DNA from: Sinohyriopsis cumingii
Taxonomy: Eukaryota; Mollusca; Bivalvia; Unionida; Unionidae
Assembly: GCA_028554795.2 (NCBI GenBank)
Contig: CM068831.1
Span: forward strand, 38,003,144 to 38,067,143
Length of the DNA: 64,000 nucleotides
Reading direction: 5' to 3'
Shown here: piece after piece, positions 40,482 through 48,114 of the stretch
Numbering within the stretch: the first letter of the stretch is position 1
Layout: each line of letters opens with the position of its first letter
Translations under genes and position numbers: made by a program
The notes under the pieces: model-generated
Seen by the model: the letters and a program-made list of their open reading frames with translations, nothing else
What the model was told of the DNA's origin: nothing
The model's database searches: none

Positions 40482-40856
40482 GTGTCAACCTATGAAGATG
40501 TCTTCAAGACTAGCAAAACTGAACGAATCACACGTCCATTTGAATCCTGTCAGGTAAACCTGATGCCAAAGCTTGAAGAGACAGAAAATGTCAGGATGTT
40601 GATAGTGGCACAAGACCTGATAGAAGAGGTATTTAAAGAAGAAATACAAAAGGAGCAAGAAGAATGGACAGAGAAGTACAGACTTCAGAAACAGCAGGCA
40701 GAGCAGCAACAGCAGCAGCAACTACAGCAGGAACCAGACAGAGGTTTTGTGGACTGTCGAGTGGATACCAAGGAGTTTTCCTTCTCCTTCCGAAGAACCA
40801 GGCCCTTTCCTATAGGAAAGCCTGCAGCCAGACGGGGGCGCAATCTTAGACGATAA
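40482..40856 (+). pseudogene. Gln/Glu-rich coiled-coil protein with histone-type 3' end, Polinton B
   Basis: 124-codon open frame starting at GTG (first ATG at 40563), so the original start is probably damaged. The middle is a charged coiled coil with a Gln run; the end is Arg-rich ('GKPAARRGRNLRR'). The layout is TATA box, short intronless frame, then a stem-loop 26 nt after the stop. It sits after the protease gene, at the right end of the element. Similar in composition to 46654-47220. Function unknown; possibly a nuclear or DNA-binding accessory protein. Confidence 0.55.
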
Positions 40857-40882
40857 GAGACTGCCACAACCCCAAATAAAAC

Positions 40883-40898
40883 AGCCCTTTTCAGGGCT
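40883..40898 (+). terminator. Histone-type 3' stem-loop 1, Polinton B
   Basis: AGCCCT-TTTC-AGGGCT, a 6-bp stem and 4-nt loop, followed by ACCTCA and, 12 nt later, CTAGAAAAGAGA. This matches the metazoan replication-dependent histone 3' end. An AATAAA lies just upstream (40875). Confidence 0.85.
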
Positions 40899-41243
40899 AC
40901 CTCAAAATTCTAGAAAAGAGATAATAGTCAAACTGACAACTATTTGTGTATAAGTGTTTGTCTGTAGGTAAAAATAGAAATGTGCCTATAAACACTTCGT
41001 TTCACTGTTTAATGTCAAACGATAGAAGTTTGTCAAAAACACTTCGTTTCCCTGGCTTGTATGATAGTTTTTTATGTGTGTTTGTTGTATGGTTTTATGT
41101 GTCTGGATGATAATAATGTGTGCTTGTACATAAAACGTGAATGTGAGTGTTTCTTTTAGGTCTGCACGTTCCATTTTTTGGTGCTGGTGTGCGTATTGTT
41201 AGTTTTTGTGTAAAGGGTGTTTTCCTTCACGTCCGTGCTACAT

Positions 41244-41245
<2 letters not shown>

Positions 41246-41316
<71 letters not shown>
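41246..41316. repeat. (TA)n microsatellite at a promoter position
   Basis: 71 bp of TA repeats followed by 'gctgagcgttcgtcag'. The neighbouring gene at 42536 has TATATAAAGG followed by 'atagcgttcgtcat' at the same place, so this repeat seems to be an expanded TATA box. Confidence 0.85.
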
Positions 41317-41317
<1 letters not shown>

Positions 41318-41403
41318 CTGAGCGTTCGTCAGTCTAGCTACCCATCGTTGACGCATCAAGATTAAAGAAAATTAGTATGATTGCCAAACTTTTAGAACTC
41401 TAG

Positions 41404-41968
41404 ATGCATGTGAAATATGCCCGGCGTCTGCTGGATGAGTTAGCCATGGAGGATATTGCAGTGGAAGCCACAATTGAAGAGGAGGAGAAAAAGAAGAAAG
41501 AAAAGGAGAAGAAAACAATTTTGCCTCACCTCATCCTGAGGCAAACGGGTGAAGTCAAGCCCATGGTGAGGATACCACCCCAGCGACAAGCACCACAGCC
41601 ACTACCACCACCACCAAGACCTGTAGTCCCTCAAATCGAAAATTGGGACGAGGAATTGGAAAGGCAGAGAAGAGAATGGGAGCCTCAGCTTCCCCAGCAA
41701 TTAAGGAGGCCATAATTGTATCCACAGGCAAGACGTAGAATCGTGAGGGAAAGAGCCTTCAGGGTCCCTCAAAGTGAGAATTGGGACGATGAGGGCACTC
41801 AAGCGGCAACCACACTCCCAACAACAACTGTCAGTTGGGAGCAAGACTGGAGTAGGAGATTTGGAAGGGAGCTCGGCCTGTAAGATATTATTACTGACAG
41901 GTGCATTTGGAGTTTTAAAACAACAGCAAGACTGGAGCAGGAGATTTGGAAGGGAGCTCGGCCTGTAA
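41404..41968 (+). pseudogene. Charged/proline-rich protein with histone-type 3' end, Polinton B
   Basis: Open to 41715 (103 residues: Glu/Lys coiled coil, then Pro-rich 'APQPLPPPPRPV' and 'QIENWDEELERQRRE'). A stop follows, and further frames repeat the 'ENWDDE' and 'WSRRFGRELGL' themes to 41968. It probably was one longer gene. The stem-loop at 42010 follows the last frame by 41 nt. Confidence 0.5.
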
Positions 41969-42010
41969 GATGTCATTACTGACAGGTGCATTTGGAGTTT
42001 TAAAACAACA
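41841..42010 (+). repeat. 85-bp tandem duplication
   Basis: Two copies (41841-41925 and 41926-42010) differing at a few bases, covering the end of the preceding gene up to the stem-loop. Confidence 0.85.
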
Positions 42011-42025
42011 GCCCTTCTCAGGGCT
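42010..42025 (+). terminator. Histone-type 3' stem-loop 2, Polinton B
   Basis: AGCCCT-TCTC-AGGGCT followed by AACAGG and a purine-rich TTTAAAAGAGAGA about 12 nt later. Confidence 0.8.
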
Positions 42026-42071
42026 AACAGGATTTCTTTAAAAGAGAGACTGATTAAGCTGCCAAAATTAT

Positions 42072-42260
42072 TAGTGCGTGTGTGTGTGTGTGTGTGTGCG
42101 TACGTGTGTATGTATGTGTGTAAACTTTGTGTTTGTATGCTAGCGCGTACTTGCGTGTGTGTATCTTTGTGTTCGTGTGCGTGCACGTACGTGTGTGTAT
42201 TTTTGCTTGTGTTTGTGTGCGTGAGTGTACGTGTGTGTGTACGTGTGTGTTTTCCCCTAA
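42072..42260. repeat. GT-rich low-complexity region
   Basis: Runs of (GT)n and degenerate GTGTGT/GTACGT. Open frames across it are products of the repeat and are not supported as genes. Confidence 0.85.
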
Positions 42261-42535
42261 CAAACCCATTTCCTACACTCTTGAGTGTTTGTTTAGTGTG
42301 AATGTGGCGTAGTATGACTATAAACACTAACTCCTTCGCTGATGTCATTGTAGGTGACTTTCCTTCTTCACTAAGTATTTATAGAAATTATCTTGAGTTT
42401 TTTTAGTATTAGTGTGTTCATGTTGTTTTGTATAAAAATTTATATTAGGTTACCACTCAAATCACTGTTGGTTGTTTGGAATGTGATATGGGTAGTTGGT
42501 GAGAGGGGATGTTTTCCTTATATCCGTGTTTGAGG

Positions 42536-42545
42536 TATATAAAGG
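42536..42545 (+). promoter_or_regulatory. TATA box of third histone-layout gene, Polinton B
   Basis: TATATAAAGG, 53 nt upstream of the ATG at 42589. Confidence 0.6.
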
Positions 42546-42588
42546 ATAGCGTTCGTCATTCGCGCCATTCAACACTGAATAAACGAAG

Positions 42589-42921
42589 ATGGCGTTTAAC
42601 CACATGGACAAGATGATGACATTGCAAAGGGTAGTGGATGATCTGGGAATGGTGGAGTAAATGCTTGTGAGAATGGAGCATGGCTCTTATTGTCCCCACA
42701 GAGTCAAAATGTAGATTAATAATTTGAAGAAGGCGAAGGAAAGGCTAAGAGACCAGATAAGACAGGAAAAGGAGGAGAAGGAGGACAAAGAGAAAAAAGA
42801 ACAGATTAGAAGATGGAATGAAAATATAATGAAACAGGAGGAGAATGAAAAGAGAAAAAAGAGAAGGAGAAATAGAAAGTGGATGAGGAAACGGATGAGA
42901 AGAAGAGGACGAAAAATGTAG
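42589..42921 (+). pseudogene. Lys/Glu/Arg-rich coiled-coil protein with histone-type 3' end, Polinton B
   Basis: The ATG at 42589 opens a 23-codon frame ending at 42660. From 42724 another frame encodes 65 highly charged residues (Lys/Glu/Arg). One or more frameshifts broke it. A stem-loop follows at 42983. Confidence 0.5.
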
Positions 42922-42982
42922 TGAAGAAGATACGGAAACTGGTGGAAAAGAAGACAGTAGAAGATGAAGAAGAAACTCCAAA

Positions 42983-42998
42983 GGCCCTTTTCATGGCC
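42983..42998 (+). terminator. Histone-type 3' stem-loop 3, Polinton B
   Basis: GGCCCT-TTTC-ATGGCC (one mismatch), preceded by CCAAA and followed by ACTCCA and CTCGAGAAGG. Confidence 0.8.
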
Positions 42999-43164
42999 AC
43001 TCCATTGTCTCGAGAAGGTGCCTATTCTCTCTTGCCTGAACAGTTTTAGTCGCTTTTTTGTGTGACAGACTTACATCCATAAATCTATGTATGTTTAAGT
43101 ACCTGTATATATATCTAACCCTGTCTCTAACCACGTTTCTATGTCTCTATTTGTCCCTTGTCCG

Positions 43165-43506
43165 TAGAGTAGCGCGTATTCAGGTCAACCCCTTGCAACA
43201 CTGTTCCGCCCGATTGAGGTCAGCCCTTTGCAACATTGTTGTCATTGTTTCCTCAGTGTCCAGTACTGTCCAGTACCGTGACATCACCACTCTCCAGTTC
43301 CCCTTGTCGCTACACAGTCCCAATACATTGTTGCTATACATCCCTATGTTAAATTCCCCTTGTCGCTAGACAGTCTCAATTCCTTGTCGCTCTATAGTCC
43401 CACCCGTGTTAAAATTCACCATGTTAAATTGCCCTTGTCTCCAGGGTACAAACACACAAATTTAACATACAAGTCCCATTGTCGCTAGGGTATCCCCACT
43501 CATACT
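43165..43506 (-). repeat. Right terminal inverted repeat of Polinton B
   Basis: Degenerate ~45-bp units ('ttaaattccccttgtcgctagacagtc'-like, in part) that are the inverse of the units at 45853-46066. Read inward, the outer tip begins AGTATGAGTGGGG and the left tip of Polinton C begins AGTAGTGAAGGGG. The adjacent host base is 43507. Confidence 0.7.
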
Positions 43507-45841
43507 TACGTGTTAACATGCATGTATAGAGAACTGATTTTGTCAAAAAGCCGCTTAGTGAAATCTGTTTTTATTATTTATATCTAACTGAATTTCGAGT
43601 TCAGCAAACACAGCTTCTAACACATTATCTATTTCAACTTGGTTCATACTTTCTTTAAACTAATTTCACCCTACATAATTAAATATTGTAATAGACCTGG
43701 GGCTCTAAAGCTGTAATAGGATGGATGGGAAGGGTGGTTTTTCTATGTCATAAATTTAACATGTTGTTCATGTCAATGAACATATAAACTGCTGAAAGAA
43801 TGAATTTAAACATTGTAATGTATCAGAAGTGTATAGATCGCGACTTACCTTGATATCTGTATTAAACCGTTCATGTTTATGTCAACTGTGATTGCCGGTC
43901 ATGTGGTACCATGCGTCATGAAATTCAACCTCGCACATCGTTAAATACTCACAAAATCTTCTGGAATCTTATTTCATATGAATTTGTCACACCAAGAAAT
44001 CTGTTTATCACCCTTAAATTCCCATGACAACTCATCATTTGAATAGCACTAAGCTCTATGACTCCAACAGCTGACATCACGAAAATACGTCTGCAGGCAA
44101 GATGGCCGACACTAAATCATATGACCGGTTCCACACAGTAAATTTGTCAAGTGCACATTTTTTTAATTAAATTTCACTTGTTGATTGTAAATGCTGGCCT
44201 TCTTTTATACTAGAATAAGTATGTTTTGAATATTTAATGGTGTATTCTTCGTTTTTATGCTGGTCAATATATTTTCAATGTTATCAGCGTTCATCGGTAG
44301 TTGTGTACTCTTCACCCAAGCTTAACTGTCTTGGTTACGATTTCAAGTACGTTGACGTTTGACGGACACGACAAAATACGTAATGTTTATATATTTGCTA
44401 ATGACAGAGTGTGAACGGACAAGTTAAATTGTATAGTAACCCTCAGTTTGTGTCGCTGGTTGTAGAGTATCTGTTCGGCACCACCAGACCTGTTCGGCGT
44501 CCCGGACAAGCGATGACTGGTTATGTTTACATCACATGACTACTTTCCAAAGAGTATAAATAGGAGTGAAATTCGAAATTCGGCAGATAGCTGTCAACAT
44601 CAGCGCTTTAATCAACATCTCTCCACCATTGAGGTAGTTATAATTACAACTTTATTGAATGGCATTGAAAAGCTCACAGATACGTATAAAAATAAGACAA
44701 GTCTACAAATTTTAATTTCTTTATTCTCAAAAATAGACTGGAATTATATATAGTACAACAATAGGAATCAATTCAATTCAAACAAATTCAATTCACTGCT
44801 ATTGAGTCAAGCTTAATATAAAAGTAATATGGTGCCACATAAATAAGCAGCTATCTCCCGCCACACTAAGAATTTAGGGTTAACTTTCAACATACTTCGT
44901 GGGTCGTCCATTTCTCGCTGAATGATTATGTTAAGGTTATGAAGGCCAGCATATTATAGCATTTGTGTATTGCATACGTTACACGTAATCAAACACATAC
45001 ATTCATGTTTTAGTCATATTTCTTGTACTAAGCATCTTATCACAATTTCATAGTCAAAAATAAAAAGGTCCTGACTTTGAGCATTCTTGTAATTTATTAT
45101 TACGTTTACACAAGTTAGCCCATACCCCCCCCCCCCACAATCAGTTACAATATTTTAAATTTTGCTAAAATATTTTCTTTGCTTAGACTTCCTAATAAAA
45201 GAACATGTGGATGTATTGGTCAATTCCAGTACATTTTCAGATTCACAACTTCCTCAAGAAATTCTTTTTATTAATCTGTATTAGCATTCACCTTTAAATA
45301 TATCGCACAACACGTTACTACATCCCCCCCCCCCACCTTTCAGTTTCCTCTTCCAGAAATCTTTGTTTCAAGCTTGCTTTACAAATTCTTTATATCCTCG
45401 ACATCTTGCCTTCTCTGGAATTCCTTGTGCCATGTAAGTTTAATGCATTTTTAATACCTCTCATCGACTGAGCATTCGAATTTAAATGTTATATTTGTTC
45501 CATTGTTGCACAACAAAACGTTGTATTTATATAGTGAAAACTATGACATTATTTTAGAACTAGTGTTACGACTCTGTGATCTTAAACTAAGTTAAAGAAA
45601 AGAGCGAAAACCAGCAAATCAAATTATTTTAGAGCTAGTTTTACCACTCTATGGTCTTAAACTAAAGAGCGAAAACCAACAATTTTGTAAAGTTAAAAAT
45701 ATATTTGATTTCCATATAGTACAAAATGAACATTTAAAAAGAACTTACAGTAATGCAAATTAAATTCCAAATAGTCCTAAAACTTCTATCACAAGTCCAA
45801 ATGTATAACCTTCCTACTGAATTCTGATGGTATTCCAAATA
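43507..45841. other. Interval between Polintons B and C, no gene recognised
   Basis: 2.3 kb of AT-rich DNA with two poly-C runs (45126, 45326), one TATA-like box (44552) and a tandem duplication of about 75 bp (45548-45690). Short open frames here show no family resemblance. It is probably host intergenic DNA or an eroded element. Confidence 0.6.
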
Positions 45842-45852
45842 AGTAGTGAAGG

Positions 45853-46066
45853 GGGACACTTTACGTACAATGGGAATTAGCATTAAAAACACCCTTGGGA
45901 CACTTTACGTACAATGGAAATTTAACATGGAGAAAAATCGTGGGACACTTTACGTACAAGGGGAATTAACATGGGAATAAATCGTGGGACACTCTACGTA
46001 CAAGGGGAATTAACATGGGAATAAATCGTGGGATACTATACGTACAAGGGGAATTTAACATGGGAT
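45853..46066 (+). repeat. Terminal minisatellite of Polinton C
   Basis: Five units of 44-45 bp (starts 45853, 45897, 45942, 45986, 46030), each with 'GGGACACTTTACGTACAA' and 'AACATGGGA'-like parts. TACGTA is a palindrome. They form the left terminal repeat and are inverse to the end of Polinton B. Subterminal repeats could bind a replication or integration protein. Confidence 0.85.
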
Positions 46067-46125
46067 TTTTTTTTTTTTAAAGTTTTTTTAAAATTTAAAT
46101 TTAAATTTAAATTTAAAAAAGGGGT
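46067..46125. repeat. T-run and (AAATTT)n palindromic tract
   Basis: A run of T followed by AAATTTAAATTT repeats. Strongly bent, easily melted DNA next to the terminal minisatellite. Confidence 0.7.
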
Positions 46126-46164
46126 AGGCAATTCAAAGACTATCTCTTTTCGAGAAATATGGCT

Positions 46165-46180
46165 GGCCCTGAAAAGGGCC
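46165..46180 (-). terminator. Histone-type 3' stem-loop of 76-residue gene, Polinton C
   Basis: Minus strand: CCCAAA then GGCCCT-TTTC-AGGGCC, then AGCCA, with TTTCTCGAAAAGAGATA 8-10 nt later. It lies 23 nt after the stop of the gene at 46204-46434. Confidence 0.9.
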
Positions 46181-46203
46181 TTTGGGTTTATGTTAATATG
46201 CCC

Positions 46204-46434
46204 TTAACATAGAGGGCATTTGCGACATCTTCTTTTCCTCAAACTTCGTCTTACAGCAGGGCCATACATCAGAGTCCTCTTGAGGCAACCTTGTCTCTCT
46301 ATATAGACTCTTCTTATCCACAGGCTGCTGTTGGTCCTGTAGACAACGGTCCACTTGGATCGGACATACATGAGCATGTCCGTCCTGAACATCATTGTTG
46401 ACACAAGGGTTGAAGATTCAACGTCGGTCCACAT
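46204..46434 (-). CDS. Small Arg/Cys-rich protein with histone-gene layout, Polinton C
   Basis: 76 residues ending in the basic, Cys-containing 'RRSLRKRRCRKCPLC'. No family was recognised, and it is not a histone. TATAAATAA (46478-46486) is 44 nt before the ATG, and the stem-loop follows the stop by 23 nt, so the transcription unit is compact like a histone gene. It is divergent from the coiled-coil gene at 46654. The regulatory context supports a real gene despite its small size. Expression tied to S phase is inferred from the stem-loop. Confidence 0.65.
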   Translation of the reverse strand: MWTDVESSTLVSTMMFRTDMLMYVRSKWTVVYRTNSSLWIRRVYIERQGCLKRTLMYGPAVRRSLRKRRCRKCPLC

Positions 46435-46477
46435 GTTGAGGCTCCGAGAATAGGTGAATCAATGCAGTGAACGGCGC

Positions 46478-46486
46478 TTATTTATA
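46478..46486 (-). promoter_or_regulatory. TATA box of 76-residue gene
   Basis: TATAAATAA on the minus strand at the right distance from the ATG at 46434. Confidence 0.7.
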
Positions 46487-46584
46487 CGGACAGAAAGGAT
46501 TGAAACGGATTGAGTTCATTCACCAATCCAAACACGCGTTACAGAATTCAGTCAGCCCGCATCCAATCCGAAGAGAGCAGTCTG

Positions 46585-46592
46585 TGACGTCA
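46585..46592. promoter_or_regulatory. CRE/ATF site in divergent promoter
   Basis: A perfect TGACGTCA palindrome between the divergent genes at 46434 and 46654. Two CCAAT motifs (near 46523 and 46561) lie in the same interval; CCAAT boxes are typical of paired histone promoters. Confidence 0.55.
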
Positions 46593-46653
46593 CGTAGTCA
46601 ATATAGATTCGCTAGCGCTTGTGTGCAGTCAATCTATGCGATAGTGATTCAAC

Positions 46654-47220
46654 ATGACGGAAACTCAGAAAACTATCCAGTGGGGTGCACCAGCAGGGGA
46701 GACCGCCCAAGGGAACCCGGACTTACTTTCAGAAGAGGTGAATTGGGATTTTGTGGATTTTCTCTCCTCGCAAGAATTTGTTCCGGAACCTTCGTTACCT
46801 TCTTCATTACCGCAAGTGGAGAATTTTAGACAGAGACAGAAAGAAGAATTGGAGAAATTTATACAACGACAAAAGGAAGCGGAACAGGCTTTTCTCCTAC
46901 AGCAACAGCAGCAAGAAGAAGAGGTAAGAAAAAAACAACAGCAAGAAGAAGTAGCAGCAAAGAAACAAGAGGGTGAAAATCAAACGGTCACGGTACTGTT
47001 GGACATTTTAGCGGAGTTAAGAAGTCTGAAACAAATGTATCAGACTTCTTTATCACGACCGAAGAGAATACGACCTTCCCGAGCCAAACATGTCAACCCT
47101 GTGACTAAGCCTACCGTACCACCCTTAGTGATTTCAACCCAATCATTATCATCATTACGCAGTCCAGAAGTAGGCCTTGGCCGTGGCAAAGGCTTAAGGC
47201 AGTTAAAATTGATTGCTTAA
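46654..47220 (+). CDS. Gln/Glu coiled-coil protein with histone-type 3' end, Polinton C
   Basis: 188 residues. An acidic N-terminus is followed by a long coiled coil (about 55-125) with Gln runs and Lys/Glu heptads, then a Leu-rich segment 'VLLDILAELRSLKQMY' and a basic Ser/Pro tail ending 'GLGRGKGLRQLKLIA'. No family was recognised. The stop is 27 nt before a perfect histone stem-loop. A decayed copy of the same gene end and stem-loop exists in Polinton A. It converges on the CCHC gene. Possibly a regulatory or chromatin-associated accessory protein (inference). Confidence 0.75.
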   Translation: MTETQKTIQWGAPAGETAQGNPDLLSEEVNWDFVDFLSSQEFVPEPSLPSSLPQVENFRQRQKEELEKFIQRQKEAEQAFLLQQQQQEEEVRKKQQQEEVAAKKQEGENQTVTVLLDILAELRSLKQMYQTSLSRPKRIRPSRAKHVNPVTKPTVPPLVISTQSLSSLRSPEVGLGRGKGLRQLKLIA

Positions 47221-47247
47221 ACTCACCCCTGCACCATGAAGAAAAAA

Positions 47248-47263
47248 GGCCCTTTTCAGGGCC
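47248..47263 (+). terminator. Perfect histone-type 3' stem-loop, Polinton C
   Basis: AAAAAA then GGCCCT-TTTC-AGGGCC then ACCCA: the metazoan histone stem-loop consensus including both flanks. A purine-rich CTCGAAAAGAAA lies 10 nt further on, at the position of the histone downstream element bound by U7 snRNA. Confidence 0.93.
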
Positions 47264-47509
47264 ACCCACATTTCTCGAAAAGAAATACAATTTCAATTTG
47301 CCAATAACTCAAAAAACTCACCCATGTTACCCTTATAGTACGTGTCTGTGTATGAGTGCGTGAGTGTAGCTTCTTATTTTAAAATCAAAACTCAAAGACT
47401 CTTACCTTATATCATTCATTTATTCTTTTCTCCATTTTTACAATCCAATTCACAATTCACAACACAACACTTTAATAATAAGTTCATTGATTTCTTCTTT
47501 TCTCCTTGT

Positions 47510-47980
47510 TTAGTCTCTCTGTTTTTTGAATTTCTTCACCGTCACACTCTTTTCCTCTTCTTCCTCCTCGCTTTCTTCCCTTCTTCTTTTTTTCTCCTGT
47601 TTCTTTTTCTTCACCTGTCTTCTTTCTTCCTCAGAAGAATCCCTCTCTTCCTCTGAAGAATCCCTCTCTTCTTCTGAAGAATTCCTCTTTTCTTCTGACT
47701 CCTCTTGTTTCTTTTTTGGGCAATCTGGAGACCAATGTCCTTTTTCTTTACAATAATAACAGGTATCTTGACTTTTGTCTTTTTTATCCCCTGTTTTTTT
47801 TCTTTTTTGACGGTCTGGACACTCTGAAGACCAATGCCCTTTCTTCTGACAGATATAGCAAGTATCTTGACTTTTATCTCTAAAGGAAGGAGAGTAGTCC
47901 GTAGGCTGGTCTGAAGAGAATTTTCTAATGACCCCTCGCAAAGCTCTGACGAAACGTTCCATCTGGTCAGTCTCTTCCAT
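47510..47980 (-). CDS. CCHC zinc-knuckle protein, Polinton C
   Basis: 156 residues from the Met at 47980 ('MEETDQMERF'). The upstream Met at 48028 would lie before the likely transcription start set by the TATA box at 48032-48043, and the Polinton A copy starts at the later Met. Two CCHC knuckles ('CYICQKKGHWSSEC' and 'CYYCKEKGHWSPDC') should bind nucleic acid. A Ser-Ser-Glu-Glu repeat tract and a Lys/Arg/Glu tail follow. It resembles retroviral nucleocapsid-type knuckles; its role in the element is unknown. Confidence 0.8.
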   Translation of the reverse strand: MEETDQMERFVRALRGVIRKFSSDQPTDYSPSFRDKSQDTCYICQKKGHWSSECPDRQKRKKTGDKKDKSQDTCYYCKEKGHWSPDCPKKKQEESEEKRNSSEEERDSSEEERDSSEEERRQVKKKKQEKKRRREESEEEEEEKSVTVKKFKKQRD

Positions 47981-48031
47981 CGTTGTGTTCGGCTTGAGAG
48001 TGAAATGAATAGTGAAAGGACAAGACACACA

Positions 48032-48067
48032 CCCTTTTATATACGCTGGTCTGCTATGACTATAAAG
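48032..48067. promoter_or_regulatory. Divergent TATA boxes of CCHC and PolB genes
   Basis: Minus-strand TATATAAAAGGG (48032-48043) serves the CCHC gene. Plus-strand TATAAAG (48061-48067) lies 48 nt before the polymerase ATG. Confidence 0.7.
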
Positions 48068-48114
48068 TAGTTTATGGTGTTTGAACTTGAGTCATTTGAC
48101 TTTTTGCTTTCAAG

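Larger units (their letters stand above)
10291..43506 (+). mobile_element. Polinton B, decayed copy split by nested insertion
   Basis: Plus-strand remnants run from the packaging ATPase to the major capsid gene (10291-16718) and resume at 39044 with the rest of that capsid gene, the following gene, the protease, a cluster of small genes and a terminal inverted repeat ending at 43506. The part from 16719 to 39043 is a later insertion. The left half (polymerase, BIR genes) is absent. The outer end, read inward, begins 5'-AGTA, like the left end of Polinton C. Confidence 0.85.

Noticed and set aside
42074-42312. Cys/Val-rich proteins in several frames
   Set aside because: They are translations of the GT-rich repeat and have no conserved counterpart.
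43058-43369. 103-residue open frame near the end of Polinton B
   Set aside because: It runs through the terminal repeat units, with no similarity to any Polinton gene.
44523-44753. Short gene after a TATA-like box
   Set aside because: The single TATA-like box at 44552 lies inside the frame, no family resemblance, and low-complexity AT-rich codons.
45853-46066. CRISPR-like repeat array
   Set aside because: Units are contiguous and degenerate without unique spacers; this is a terminal minisatellite of a eukaryotic element.
46467-46829. 120-residue frame overlapping the coiled-coil gene start
   Set aside because: It overlaps the divergent promoter and reads the real gene in another frame; no stem-loop or TATA is placed for it.
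46654-47220. A histone H4-like gene, because of 'GLGRGKG' and the stem-loop
   Set aside because: The rest of the protein is a Gln/Glu coiled coil with no histone fold, and the motif is at the wrong end.
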